Shown here: piece by piece, positions 22,427 to 36,129 of the stretch
Numbering within the stretch: position 1 is the first letter of the stretch
Layout: each line of letters starts with the position of its first letter
NCBI RefSeq assembly: GCF_954871325.1
Contig: NC_088776.1
Coordinates: 56,213,301-56,277,300 of the forward strand
Reading direction: 5' to 3'
Length of the DNA: 64,000 bases
Source: Gordionus sp. m RMFG-2023
Lineage: Eukaryota > Nematomorpha > Gordioida > Chordodea > Parachordodidae
Notes under the pieces: model-generated
Told to the model about the DNA's origin: nothing
The model's input: only the letters and a program-made list of their open reading frames with translations
The model's database searches: none
Made by a program: the position numbers and the translations under genes

Positions 22427-24446
22427 TTATTGATATACATATAAATAAATGAATGGTAAGTTTCGGTAGATTTATATATCAGTGGATAGAATCGTCCAAC
22501 AAAAAGATAGAAGAAAAGCATCTTATTACATGCTTTCGAAAGTAGAATGATCTTAATGATATATATATCAATCATTTTATTTAAAAAAAGCCATGCAACA
22601 TTCTTAATTTAGTTGTATTACTACTCTCTTAAAATTAATTTAAATATTAATGTTAAGACGAAATCATTAAATGAAGAAAACAAATTTAATTATGGTTTTC
22701 TGTAGAAAAATAAATATGATGCAAATGATGAAGGAAATTGATAGATTTTTTTAAAATTGGTATTTTTATATTTTTTAAAGGCTTTTTTTGGGATCTTTAA
22801 ATTTAAATAATATATACATTATATTAATTGTATTTATAATTAAACAGTTTATTTTTATATATAATAATTAGGATACATATTACCTAATTCATATTTTAAG
22901 CTGGTTATTCTCGAATTTTATTTTAGAATAACTGATGAAACTTATTTAAATTAGCTCATGAAAATAAAATTAAAACCCTGAGAATTTAATTGAAATATGC
23001 AAATTTTTTGATCACCCCCCCCTCTCTCCCGTAAAAATTTCTAATTAGAACAGGTTTTAACATAAGTTTTAATTATGGATTCACTCATCATTTTATTGAT
23101 ATATTATTAATTTACGAAATTTAGTTATATTTATATGTGCATTCTTACAGTAGCATTACTAGTGGAGAAAGGAAGCAGGGGTTCGAGCCCCATCAAAATT
23201 TTGATTTTTTTAATACAACTATAAAAAATTAGAAGTTCGACATAAAAAAAAAGGTAATTTTGAAAATTATTTATAAAAGATTTTCTGAGCCCCATGAGAT
23301 TTTAATGGCTAGTGACGCTCTTGCATTCCTTTTAGATATATTTAAATTTGCATTACTTGGATTTGGAGTTGCTGAGGCTAAAATAAATATCAAAATGTAA
23401 AAAATGTAATATGCCTTAAAATTAAATAAAATCTAAAGTTATATTTCAAAGAGTGAGTTCCTATATATGATAAATATTTCAAGTATTTTTCTTAGGTTAA
23501 AAATGTTTAAATTCATGCTTCCCTAAAATATGAAATTTTTTCAATAAGAGAAATACAATTATTGCAATTGCAATAAAAAAAAATATGTTATTTTTCATTT
23601 TTGATAGTATTATATTTTTTTCAGTTGCTACTTAGTTTAATAGACTTATAAGAAAAGGAGAAAGATAACATTAAGAAATAAATATTATCTTAGTTTATAA
23701 CCATTTTTTTAAATTACAAATTCGTATAAAATGAGATAAAGGTTAAAATAAAAATCTGAAAGAAATTTTATAAATGAAAATTATTCCCAATAAAAATAAA
23801 ATTTCATTAATTATTTGTTAAAAAAGAGGAATTTTGATAAAAGGTCAATAAAAATTATAATAATTGCTTTTTAAATCTCAAAATTGATTTAAATTAAAAT
23901 TTTAAAGATGAATATCTTTCGATTTATACTAAAAGAAAATTAATTAGATAAATTTAATCATTTTAGAAATAACTGATGAAACTTATATAAATTATAGAGA
24001 AATAAATAGACTGAATTCAAAAAAGTGTGAAATTATAGCAATAGTTTTTAAAAATTTAAAAACACCGTGATTTTTCGGGCGTGACGGGCGTGAATCAAAA
24101 TATTGCTTGTCGTGAGCGGGCGGGTCGGGTCGAAAATTTTTTAGTGGTAAGCGTGAATGGGCGTGATTTTTTTATTGCCACCGTGAGCGGGCGGGCCGTG
24201 AATAAAAAATTAGGCCCGAGGCCCGCGCCCACCTCTAATTCGGATTGTTTAAAATATCAGTTTCTCCTCATACAACATGTTGGAGGTGGTGAATAAAGAA
24301 AAATTTGAATATTTAATACAAAATGTAAAATGTTTATTATTTTTATGGTTAAAGGAAATTGTTATAAGTGTTGTAAGAAAAGGAAAATTTTTTACGAGAA
24401 GAATTTTTTTTATTTTTGTTAAAAAAAGATATTTTAATAAAAGAAG

Positions 24447-24782
24447 TTGTTTGTATTCCCATGGTCCAATGGGAAATCCCTAATCTGGGACGCTACCTGT
24501 GTCTCTTCCTTTCCCTCATCAATTAATTCAAATCCTCTTACTAATGGCGAAAATAAAAAAATCAATAAATACTCAATATTAAATAATTTTATTTTTCAAC
24601 CCATAGTCATCTCAACTAATGGTAATTTCTCCCAATCAACATATTCTTTTTTAAAAATTTTAGCACGTAAAATTTTTAACATAACAAACGAAAAACGCGA
24701 GTCAATCTTCCTAAAACAAAAAATACAATTAGAAATTTTTAAACATAATTATACATGTTTTTTAGGTACTTTTTTACTATAA
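24447..24782 (+). mobile_element. LINE 3' fragment, unit 5
   Basis: Fifth copy of the 111-codon frame. The 8-bp deletion lies upstream of the domain and leaves it intact. Confidence 0.55.
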
Positions 24783-25170
24783 GCTCTTTTTAGAGCCATC
24801 GATATTTTTAAAATTTACACTCATTTTTAATATATGACTTGTTATATTACATATATTTAGCAATTGTAATTATTTAATGAATAACATTTTTATATCAATT
24901 TACAAATAAAAGTTTTAAATATTAGATCCTCTAAAATACCGTTCATTCTAGAACCTGCAGGTCTTTTCAGATATGATAGGTATCACAAAATGGTATTTCT
25001 CAAATTCTTTAAAAGAGTGCTAAATTTATGGTTTGAGATTATTTGTGCTTTGATCTATGCTCCTTCCAATAAAACCTCGAACATCCTTGAGAAAAAAAGC
25101 AAATAAGAATTGCTCAGAAATTTAGCATTTTAATCATTTCCACTACCTTTACAACAATTGGGAATCGCGC

Positions 25171-25255
25171 TTTATCCTTTTATATGGAACTTGGTTCCAC
25201 ATTCTTTAACTTACGGATAAACCTCGCCAAGACTTATTTTCGAGGCAAAGTCTTG
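25171..25255. ncRNA. Candidate structured RNA segment, unit 5
   Basis: Third copy of the segment at 11,227-11,311, unchanged in all stems. Confidence 0.3.
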
Positions 25256-27611
25256 TTATTCTCACAAGGCTAATTAGACTCATTCCCAGGATGATTACTT
25301 TTATAATATTTGTCTTATTATTATATACATAAAAATCCTTTTTAAATATTATAATATTCATCCTTTATATTTTCTTTTCGAATTTAAGTGATGATCATGT
25401 CTGGTTTTATTAAAAATATTATTTTTAAAAGAAATAGAACCAAGTTTAATTTTTAATGAACTTAATAAAAATTCTTATTCAAATATGATGCAAATGCGAT
25501 AAAATAAAAAATCAAAATTGTTCAATTTATTTTTTTTTAAAAAAAGAGAAATTTAAAATGAATTTAATTGATTCAGTATTATTATTAATGTGTGTATTGG
25601 AAAATGTAATTAGTCTCGGCTCGATTTCAGTAGATTTTTAAAAACGACTCTCTCATAATTTCGCTAGAAAATTATTAAAAGGCTAAAGATTTCGGTCATA
25701 GATGACACAACAGTTTGATTGGATATCTAGGGAAATTCTAGAGGCCTTGGAATATTATTTTGGCTAATATATTGCGTTTATCATTTTTAAAAATGGCTTA
25801 AATTAAGCCGTTGAGGAACTCTAGCAATATAATTATTTATACTCAAAATAAATAAAAGTAATATGGTTTTCTGAAGAGAAATAAATATGATGCTAATGGT
25901 GAAGGAAATTGATAGATTTATTTTAAATTGGTATTTTTATATTTTTTAAAGGCTTTTTGTGGGATTTTTAAATTTAAATAATATAGACATTATTTTAATT
26001 GTGTTTATAATTAAACAGTTTATTTATATTTATATATAATAATAGCATACATATTACCTAATTCATATTTTAAGCTGGTTATTCGCGAATTTTATTTTAG
26101 AATAACTGATGAAACTTATTTAAATTAGCTCATGAAAATAAAATTAAAACCCTGAGAATTTAATTGAAATATATAAATTTTTTGACCCCCTCCTTCTCTC
26201 CTGTGAAAATTTCTAATTACTATCAAGTTTTTAACCAAAGTTTTAATATGGATTCACTCATCATTTTATTGATATATTATTAATTTACGAAATTTAGTTA
26301 TATTTATATATGCATTCCTTCAGTAGTATTACTAGGGGAGGAAGGACGCAGGGGTTCGAGCCCTGTCAAAATTTTGATTTTTTTTATACAACTATAAAAA
26401 ATTAGAAGTTCGATATAAAAAAAGGAAATTTTGAAAATTATTTATAAATGATTATCTGAGCCCTATGAGATTTTATGGCTAGTGACGCTCAGTCTTTTTT
26501 TTTAGATAAATCGAAATTTGCATTACTTGGTTTTTTAGCTTTGGAGGCTAAAATAAATATTAAAATGTAATTTTGCCTTAAAATAAAATATAAAGTTAAA
26601 TTTCAAAGAGTGAGTTCTTATATATGATAAATATTTCAAGTATTTTTCTTAGGTTAAAAATGTTTAAATTCATGCTTCCCTAAAATATGAAATTTTTTCA
26701 ATAAGAGAAATACAATTATTGCAATTGCAATAAAAAAAAATATGTTATTTTTCATTTTTGATAGTATTATATTTTTTTCAGTTGCTACTTAGTTTAATAG
26801 ACTTATAAGAAAAGGAGAAAGATAACATTAAGAAATAAATATTATCTTAGTTTATAACCATTTTTTTAAATTACAAATTCGTATAAAATGAGATAAAGGT
26901 TAAAATAAAAATCTGAAAGAAATTTTATAAATGAAAATTATTCCCAATAAAAATAAAATTTCATTAATTATTTGTTAAAAAAGAGGAATTTTGATAAAAG
27001 GTCAATAAAAATTATAATAATTGCTTTTTAAATCTCAAAATTGATTTAAATTAAAATTTTAAAGATGAATATCTTTCGATTTATACTAAAAGAAAATTAA
27101 TTAGATAAATTTAATCATTTTAGAAATAACTGATGAAACTTATATAAATTATAGAGAAATAAATAGACTGAATTCAAAAAAGTGTGAAATTATAGCAATA
27201 GTTTTTAAAAATTTAAAAACACCGTGATTTTTCGGGCGTGACGGGCGTGAATCAAAATATTGCTTGTCGTGAGCGGGCGGGTCGGGTCGAAAATTTTTTA
27301 GTGGTAAGCGTGAATGGGCGTGATTTTTTTATTGCCACCGTGAGCGGGCGGGCCGTGAATAAAAAATTAGGCCCGAGGCCCGCGCCCACCTCTAATTCGG
27401 ATTGTTTAAAATATCAGTTTCTCCTTAAAATGCCATACAACATGTTGGAGGTGGTGAATAAAGAAAAATTTGAATATTTAATACAAAATGTAAAATGTTT
27501 ATTATTTTTATGGTTAAAGGAAATTGTTATAAGTGTTGTAAGAAAAGGAAAATTTTTTACGAGAAGAATTTTTTTTATTTTTGTTAAAAAAAGATATTTT
27601 AATAAAAGAAG

Positions 27612-27947
27612 TTGTTTGTATTCCCATGGTCCAATGGGAAATCCCTAATCTGGGACGCTACCTGTGTCTCTTCCTTTCCCTCATCAATTAATTCAAATCC
27701 TCTTACTAATGGCGAAAATAAAAAAATCAATAAATACTCAATATTAAATAATTTTATTTTTCAACCCATAGTCATCTCAACTAATGGTAATTTCTCCCAA
27801 TCAACATATTCTTTTTTAAAAATTTTAGCACGTAAAATTTTTAACATAACAAACGAAAAACGCGAGTCAATCTTCCTAAAACAAAAAATACAATTAGAAA
27901 TTTTTAAACATAATTATACATGTTTTTTAGGTACTTTTTTACTATAA
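27612..27947 (+). mobile_element. LINE 3' fragment, unit 6
   Basis: Sixth copy of the 111-codon frame, identical in protein to units 2-5. Confidence 0.55.
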
Positions 27948-28477
27948 GCTCTTTTTAGAGCCATCGATATTTTTAAAATTTACACTCATTTTTAAAATAT
28001 GACTTGTTATATTACATATATTTAGCAATTGTAATTATTTAATGAATACCATTTTTATATCAATTTACAAATAAAAGTTTTAAATATTATTTAATAGTTA
28101 TACGTTAGTTCGATTTTGTAACCAGTTAGATTTAAAATACTGGTCCCAAAAAATTGAACCATACCTTGAAATTTTTAATCTAATAAAAGCATAATTTCTA
28201 TTATTACTAAAGGAATAAAAAGTAAGGTAAAACGGCAATTTATATATGATATATATATATTTATTTTATATATTAGTGTTAAGTTTATTAATTTATTTTT
28301 TTATTCATTAATTTTGTGATAGTGATTAAACTATTTGTAATTAGATTTTTATTGAGCATATTATAATCTATATCACATAGATAAATATGTGGAGTTTATT
28401 ACTTGATAACAAGGATATTTTTATTTTCCCTGATAATTGTAATTTTTGTATTAGGATTAACAATAGAAAGAAATATG

Positions 28478-29228
28478 GTGTATATAAAATTTGAAAATAG
28501 AGAATTAGAAGATTAAAGTATTATAAGAGACGAAGAGAAAGACAGATAGATAATTACAGACCAATTATTTGTTTTAGTTGTGGTCAACAAGGACACATAT
28601 TGCGATAATGCGAGTTAACAACGTAGTTTAAGTGCCGAAATGTGGAAATAATGGACAGGTACATACAAATTGTAGAGGATTTTTTGACATTAGTTTGAGA
28701 TGTTCTAAATACGGACAAGGAGGGCAGTGACAAGAAAAATGTAATAAATGGCTAAGAATAATGTTATAAATAATATTGTCTAAGCTTAATTATAATAAGA
28801 ATTTAGATGTAAATGAAACAGATATAATTGATTTTAAATCTGTAAATTAATTATGAAAAAATTATTAGAAGAGAAACTGAAACAGAAAATGTGTGTAAAA
28901 TTGAATCAGAAAAGATAATAAAAAGAAGTAAATGCCCGAGGATATAGGATTAGGAGAAAGTGAAACATTATTTTTATTAGATACAGGAGTCGAGATTAGT
29001 TTAATGAGTGTAAAAGATTTTAATAATATCATGCAGAAGAATATTTCTTAGCAAGAAAAATAAGAATTAGACAAGACGGTAGTATTGTTAAGATTTAGGT
29101 TTTATGTGATAAAATTGGTAGATATAAATAAAGAGATAACGTTATAGGTTACAAAATTAAGCTAATGTTTTAAGAATATAGGTCCTGAAATATTAAATAA
29201 AATAATGAGTTAGTCAATAAAAATCGGT
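28478..29228 (+). mobile_element. Broken gag-protease fossil, unit 6
   Basis: Fourth copy of the fossil piece described at 10,180-10,930. Confidence 0.75.
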
Positions 29229-29291
29229 ACAAATCGAACTGTTTAACGACAGTAATTTAAAATGCACTTGAGAGCTTCTTTGAATTATAAT

Positions 29292-29393
29292 CAGCTGGTG
29301 ACAGACCATTTTGGTTTTCATTTTATCTAAGTTTTCATGAAATTTTAATGTACTAATATTTATATGTGTAGCCAAAATGGCGTGTCACGACCT
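29292..29393. mobile_element. Small inverted-repeat element, unit 6
   Basis: Fourth copy of the element at 10,994-11,095. Confidence 0.4.
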
Positions 29394-31413
29394 TTATTGA
29401 TATACATATAAATAAATGAATGGTAAGTTTCGGTAGATTTATATATCAGTGGATAGAATCGTCCAACAAAAAGATAGAAGAAAAGCATCTTATTACATGC
29501 TTTCGAAAGTAGAATGATCTTAATGATATATATATCAATCATTTTATTTAAAAAAAGCCATGCAACATTCTTAATTTAGTTGTATTACTACTCTCTTAAA
29601 ATTAATTTAAATATTAATGTTAAGACGAAATCATTAAATGAAGAAAACAAATTTAATTATGGTTTTCTGTAGAAAAATAAATATGATGCAAATGATGAAG
29701 GAAATTGATAGATTTTTTTAAAATTGGTATTTTTATATTTTTTAAAGGCTTTTTTTGGGATCTTTAAATTTAAATAATATATACATTATATTAATTGTAT
29801 TTATAATTAAACAGTTTATTTTTATATATAATAATTAGGATACATATTACCTAATTCATATTTTAAGCTGGTTATTCTCGAATTTTATTTTAGAATAACT
29901 GATGAAACTTATTTAAATTAGCTCATGAAAATAAAATTAAAACCCTGAGAATTTAATTGAAATATGCAAATTTTTTGATCACCCCCCCCTCTCTCCCGTA
30001 AAAATTTCTAATTAGAACAGGTTTTAACATAAGTTTTAATTATGGATTCACTCATCATTTTATTGATATATTATTAATTTACGAAATTTAGTTATATTTA
30101 TATGTGCATTCTTACAGTAGCATTACTAGTGGAGAAAGGAAGCAGGGGTTCGAGCCCCATCAAAATTTTGATTTTTTTAATACAACTATAAAAAATTAGA
30201 AGTTCGACATAAAAAAAAAGGTAATTTTGAAAATTATTTATAAAAGATTTTCTGAGCCCCATGAGATTTTAATGGCTAGTGACGCTCTTGCATTCCTTTT
30301 AGATATATTTAAATTTGCATTACTTGGATTTGGAGTTGCTGAGGCTAAAATAAATATCAAAATGTAAAAAATGTAATATGCCTTAAAATTAAATAAAATC
30401 TAAAGTTATATTTCAAAGAGTGAGTTCCTATATATGATAAATATTTCAAGTATTTTTCTTAGGTTAAAAATGTTTAAATTCATGCTTCCCTAAAATATGA
30501 AATTTTTTCAATAAGAGAAATACAATTATTGCAATTGCAATAAAAAAAAATATGTTATTTTTCATTTTTGATAGTATTATATTTTTTTCAGTTGCTACTT
30601 AGTTTAATAGACTTATAAGAAAAGGAGAAAGATAACATTAAGAAATAAATATTATCTTAGTTTATAACCATTTTTTTAAATTACAAATTCGTATAAAATG
30701 AGATAAAGGTTAAAATAAAAATCTGAAAGAAATTTTATAAATGAAAATTATTCCCAATAAAAATAAAATTTCATTAATTATTTGTTAAAAAAGAGGAATT
30801 TTGATAAAAGGTCAATAAAAATTATAATAATTGCTTTTTAAATCTCAAAATTGATTTAAATTAAAATTTTAAAGATGAATATCTTTCGATTTATACTAAA
30901 AGAAAATTAATTAGATAAATTTAATCATTTTAGAAATAACTGATGAAACTTATATAAATTATAGAGAAATAAATAGACTGAATTCAAAAAAGTGTGAAAT
31001 TATAGCAATAGTTTTTAAAAATTTAAAAACACCGTGATTTTTCGGGCGTGACGGGCGTGAATCAAAATATTGCTTGTCGTGAGCGGGCGGGTCGGGTCGA
31101 AAATTTTTTAGTGGTAAGCGTGAATGGGCGTGATTTTTTTATTGCCACCGTGAGCGGGCGGGCCGTGAATAAAAAATTAGGCCCGAGGCCCGCGCCCACC
31201 TCTAATTCGGATTGTTTAAAATATCAGTTTCTCCTCATACAACATGTTGGAGGTGGTGAATAAAGAAAAATTTGAATATTTAATACAAAATGTAAAATGT
31301 TTATTATTTTTATGGTTAAAGGAAATTGTTATAAGTGTTGTAAGAAAAGGAAAATTTTTTACGAGAAGAATTTTTTTTATTTTTGTTAAAAAAAGATATT
31401 TTAATAAAAGAAG

Positions 31414-31749
31414 TTGTTTGTATTCCCATGGTCCAATGGGAAATCCCTAATCTGGGACGCTACCTGTGTCTCTTCCTTTCCCTCATCAATTAATTCAAAT
31501 CCTCTTACTAATGGCGAAAATAAAAAAATCAATAAATACTCAATATTAAATAATTTTATTTTTCAACCCATAGTCATCTCAACTAATGGTAATTTCTCCC
31601 AATCAACATATTCTTTTTTAAAAATTTTAGCACGTAAAATTTTTAACATAACAAACGAAAAACGCGAGTCAATCTTCCTAAAACAAAAAATACAATTAGA
31701 AATTTTTAAACATAATTATACATGTTTTTTAGGTACTTTTTTACTATAA
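31414..31749 (+). mobile_element. LINE 3' fragment, unit 7
   Basis: Seventh and last copy of the 111-codon frame, protein identical to units 2-6. Confidence 0.55.
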
Positions 31750-32137
31750 GCTCTTTTTAGAGCCATCGATATTTTTAAAATTTACACTCATTTTTAATAT
31801 ATGACTTGTTATATTACATATATTTAGCAATTGTAATTATTTAATGAATAACATTTTTATATCAATTTACAAATAAAAGTTTTAAATATTAGATCCTCTA
31901 AAATACCGTTCATTCTAGAACCTGCAGGTCTTTTCAGATATGATAGGTATCACAAAATGGTATTTCTCAAATTCTTTAAAAGAGTGCTAAATTTATGGTT
32001 TGAGATTATTTGTGCTTTGATCTATGCTCCTTCCAATAAAACCTCGAACATCCTTGAGAAAAAAAGCAAATAAGAATTGCTCAGAAATTTAGCATTTTAA
32101 TCATTTCCACTACCTTTACAACAATTGGGAATCGCGC

Positions 32138-32222
32138 TTTATCCTTTTATATGGAACTTGGTTCCACATTCTTTAACTTACGGATAAACCTCGCCAAGAC
32201 TTATTTTCGAGGCAAAGTCTTG
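32138..32222. ncRNA. Candidate structured RNA segment, unit 7
   Basis: Fourth copy of the segment at 11,227-11,311, stems unchanged. Confidence 0.3.
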
Positions 32223-33616
32223 TTATTCTCACAAGGCTAATTAGACTCATTCCCAGGATGATTACTTTTATAATATTTGTCTTATTATTATATACATAAA
32301 AATCCTTTTTAAATATTATAATATTCATCCTTTATATTTTCTTTTCGAATTTAAGTGATGATCATGTCTGGTTTTATTAAAAATATTATTTTTAAAAGAA
32401 ATAGAACCAAGTTTAATTTTTAATGAACTTAATAAAAATTCTTATTCAAATATGATGCAAATGCGATAAAATAAAAAATCAAAATTGTTCAATTTATTTT
32501 TTTTTAAAAAAAGAGAAATTTAAAATGAATTTAATTGATTCAGTATTATTATTAATGTGTGTATTGGAAAATGTAATTAGTCTCGGCTCGATTTCAGTAG
32601 ATTTTTAAAAACGACTCTCTCATAATTTCGCTAGAAAATTATTAAAAGGCTAAAGATTTCGGTCATAGATGACACAACAGTTTGATTGGATATCTATGGA
32701 AATTCTAGAGGCCTTGGAATATTATTTTGGCTAATATATTGCGTTTATCATTTTTAAAAATGGCTTAAATTAAGCCGTTGAGGAACTCTAGCAATATAAT
32801 TATTTATACTCAAAATAAATAAAAGTAATATGGTTTTCTGAAGAGAAATAAATATGATGCTAATGGTGAAGGAAATTGATAGATTTATTTTAAATTGGTA
32901 TTTTTATATTTTTTAAAGGCTTTTTGTGGGATTTTTAAATTTAAATAATATAGACATTATTTTAATTGTGTTTATAATTAAACAGTTTATTTATATTTAT
33001 ATATAATAATAGCATACATATTACCTAATTCATATTTTAAGCTGGTTATTCGCGAATTTTATTTTAGAATAACTGATGAAACTTATTTAAATTAGCTCAT
33101 GAAAATAAAATTAAAACCCTGAGAATTTAATTGAAATATATAAATTTTTTGACCCCCCTCCTTCTCTCCTGTGAAAATTTCTAATTACTATCAAGTTTTT
33201 AACCAAAGTTTTAATATGGATTCACTCATCATTTTATTGATATATTATTAATTTACGAAATTTAGTTATATTTATATATGCATTCCTTCAGTAGTATTAC
33301 TAGGGGAGGAAGGACGCAGGGGTTCGAGCCCTGTCAAAATTTTGATTTTTTTTATACAACTATAAAAAATTAGAAGTTCGATATAAAAAAAGGAAATTTT
33401 GAAAATTATTTATAAATGATTATCTGAGCCCTATGAGATTTTATGGCTAGTGACGCTCAGTCTTTTTTTTTAGATAAATCGAAATTTGCATTACTTGGTT
33501 TTTTAGCTTTGGAGGCTAAAATAAATATTAAAATGTAATTTTGCCTTAAAATAAAATATAAAGTTAAATTTCAAAGAGTGAGTTCTTATATATGATAAAT
33601 ATTTCAAGTATTTTTC

Positions 33617-34060
33617 TTTGGTTAAATATGTTTAAATTCATGCTTCCCTTAAATATGAAATTTGTTCAATAAAAGAAATACAATTATTGCAATTGCAATA
33701 AAAATAATATGTTATTTTCCATTTATGATAGTATTATATTTTTTTTTCAGTTTACTATTTAGTTAAATAGATTTATAAGTAAAGGAGAGAGATAAAATTG
33801 AGAAATTTATATTAACTTAGTTTATAACTATTTTTTTTAATTTAAAATTCGTGAAATGAGATAAAGGTTAAAATAATACTCTGAAAGAAATTGTATAAAT
33901 GAAAAATCCCAATAAAAATAAAATTTCTTTAATAATTTTTTTAAAAAAGGAATTTTGATAAAAGGTATCAATAAAAATAATAATATTTATATACTAATTG
34001 CATTTTAATCTAAAAATTTATTTAAATTTAAATTTTATTTTGAATATCTTTCAATTACTA
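33617..34060. repeat. Diverged terminal piece of the array
   Basis: This aligns with the last 450 bp or so of every unit (for example 12,700-13,150) but carries many substitutions and small gaps, and it ends before the next unit start would be reached. It marks the right edge of the array, where copies escaped the homogenisation seen to the left. Confidence 0.85.
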
Positions 34061-36129
34061 TAAGGAAATAAAAAATTAGGAGATATTTAAAGAATCTACA
34101 ATTAAAGATTTAGCTAAGTTATTAATTGTTTCTAAAACAAATAAAGTATATAGTTTATATTAGAAATTTTTTTTTTATATATTAGAGTAGAAAATAGTGT
34201 TAAAAATTTTAGCAAAAATAATATTATCTAACTCGGGATTCCGTTTATAATTATACAAATCTAAATTAAGTCGTTTAACATCACTAGATTCATTGTTTTT
34301 GTTGGAACGATTAAATCAACATTAGAAATAAAGAATTTTATTTGAATTAACATAAAATATATTTATTTTAATTAAAGCAATCTTAAATTGATCCCCAAAA
34401 ATAAAACTAAGTATCTATATAGTAAAGTTTAAATAAATTGAACGATTGAGAGGATCTTATTTAAAATATACTATTTAATTTTTCCAAAATACCAAAATTT
34501 TCTAATTATTCTGTTATGAATAAAATACAGTACTTTGCTTCAGGACATATTTCTCTAAAAAGGATAGAAAAATTTTTTAGTCATCATTACTTTTCGAGTA
34601 GAATAATATTATTTATTACTTATTTCTTTAATTATATTTTCTGCGAAATTTAAATATATATAATTGTAGAAAGTTATATATGGTGTGAAATAGAATAGGA
34701 CCCTGTTGTTGAGTAGGGGATGGGAAAGTTTTATCAATTAAATTTAATTAGTTCTCAATAATTCTAAAATTTAAATTTGATTTAGAAGTTTTTTTTAAGC
34801 ATATATTATAATAATAGTTGTAAATAATTAAAATATGGTTATTTAAAAAAATAAATGTTTAGATTTAACCAACCAAAAAGTATCTTTCCCCAGGTAGGAC
34901 TCATTATATCCAGAAAAATATCCAAGTTAAATTTATTTTGGAAGCAAAATATAAAAATATAAAATATTTTTCATTTCAATTTGATATTCAAATGTCATAA
35001 TTATATGGCCGTTCTCTTACGATCCTATTTGGTCAACCCTGCATATACCCCTTCTATTATGAGGATTATTTTGGTTATTCAGAAACAGTGACATTAATAT
35101 ATCAGTTTAGTCTGAAGAATCATTGATTAAAATCTTAGATAGAAGTCAGCTGAAGACGTCATTTTGGTATTAATCTATGTATGTGTCGTATTGGGATAGA
35201 GAACTCATTGGGATTCAAAATCTCTCGATTTCAAATAATATACTTAGGCCATTTTTGAATTTGAAAAGTAAAAAAAGTAGCCAGCTAAAGCTACCGCTAA
35301 AAAAATAGCGTGCTATTTTAACAACACTGTAAGGTAGGCATTCTAAATATGCTAGAATAACAATAATTTTTTTATTTTATTAGTATTGAAAGGAATTTAA
35401 GAATCTTATATTTTTAAAGTACAATTTTGTTAAAACGTTTATATCGGTAGTATTGGCCACCATATTGATAATTAAAACTTATTATCCTATGTTTTAAAAA
35501 TAAATGAGTATCCTATACATAACTATATCGGCAGAAACGTGCAGACCAGGCTCTATGCCTGTGGCTAGGAACAAAATATTTTTAAAAACCCTGACCAAGC
35601 CGAATCACCTCTTATATTTCCTATTTACATTTTTTTCGATCCTTAAAAAATATTCCTAAAATATTATTCAAACTGTATTATTCAAATAATCATTTTTCGG
35701 TGATATTTAATCAAAAAAAGAAACAGAGATACACTCAATATTTAAAATATAACAAAGAAATTTATTTTATTATTTTAGATAAATATAATAATATCTATCT
35801 TTTTCTCTGTCTTAGAGAGAGTATAAAATGAATGATATTTATATAATATCCATATTAAATTTAGAGAAACAGGAGAGGGGATTACCATCGACCTTGAAAG
35901 TGTTACTTTTTACGATAAATGGGGAGATAAGAAATTTGAAAAGTTATATTTAAGTCAGATTCGCTGAAAACATTTCATAGAAAGCCAAAGATATATTAAA
36001 TTCCTTAAAGAAAGGCCTTAAAAAAATTCATGTCGGGCAGGATCAATTTTTTTCAAAAGACTTGGTCGAGCTATGGAACCTCTGCAATCTCTGATATTTG
36101 ATAAATTTTACAATATTTATATGATATTC
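34061..36129. other. AT-rich stretch without recognisable gene
   Basis: No coding region, RNA gene or complete transposon was found. At 35,140-35,165 the sequence GTCAGCTGAAGACGTCATTT faintly recalls the end of the small inverted-repeat element of the array. At 35,536-36,100 there is a possible hAT-like remnant, listed separately. Confidence 0.6.
35536..36098. mobile_element. Possible decayed hAT-like element
   Basis: The left side contains TGCAGACCAGGCTCTATG and CCTGACCAAGCC. The right side, read in reverse, contains TGCAGAGGTTCCATAGCTCG and GACCAAGTC. These recall TGCAGA-type hAT ends with GC-rich subterminal DNA in an otherwise AT-rich surround. The inverted repeat is weak and no target duplication was seen. 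Confidence 0.25.

Larger units (their letters stand above)
20215..24024. repeat. Array unit 4, type A
   Basis: 3,810 bp, matching unit 2 throughout by eye. The shared breakpoints with units 2 and 6 show that amplification used the A+B pair as the unit. Confidence 0.95.
24025..27181. repeat. Array unit 5, type B with 8-bp deletion
   Basis: 3,157 bp. Compared with unit 3 it lacks 8 bp near 24,268 (ttctcc joins catac) and one C in the C run at about 26,185, which together account for the 9-bp length difference. The 8-bp deletion is shared with unit 7, so units 5 and 7 have a common ancestor that unit 3 does not share. Confidence 0.95.
27182..30991. repeat. Array unit 6, type A
   Basis: 3,810 bp, again matching units 2 and 4 by eye. 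Confidence 0.95.
30992..33616. repeat. Array unit 7, type B, homogenised part
   Basis: It carries the 8-bp deletion seen in unit 5, near 31,235. It keeps six Cs in the C run where unit 5 has five, and has a private T for G at about 32,697. Near-identity to the other B units ends at about 33,617. Confidence 0.9.
8884..34060. repeat. Tandem array with two alternating unit types (A/B)
   Basis: Seven head-to-tail units begin at 8,884, 13,239, 17,049, 20,215, 24,025, 27,182 and 30,992, each opening with gtgtgaaattatagcaatag. Unit lengths are 4,355 (chimeric), 3,810 (A), 3,166 (B), 3,810 (A), 3,157 (B), 3,810 (A) and a last B that decays after about 33,617. An A+B pair forms a higher-order repeat of 6,976 or 6,967 bp. 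Units of the same type differ by only a few bases, while parts of A and B differ from each other by roughly a tenth. The pattern shows an old duplication that made A and B, then recent amplification of the pair. An assembly artefact cannot be excluded from sequence alone. Confidence 0.95.

Noticed and set aside
8884-34060. CRISPR-like array or bacterial operon interpretation of regular repeats
   Set aside because: Units are 3-4 kb of transposon debris. There are no short repeats with spacers and no bacterial genes.
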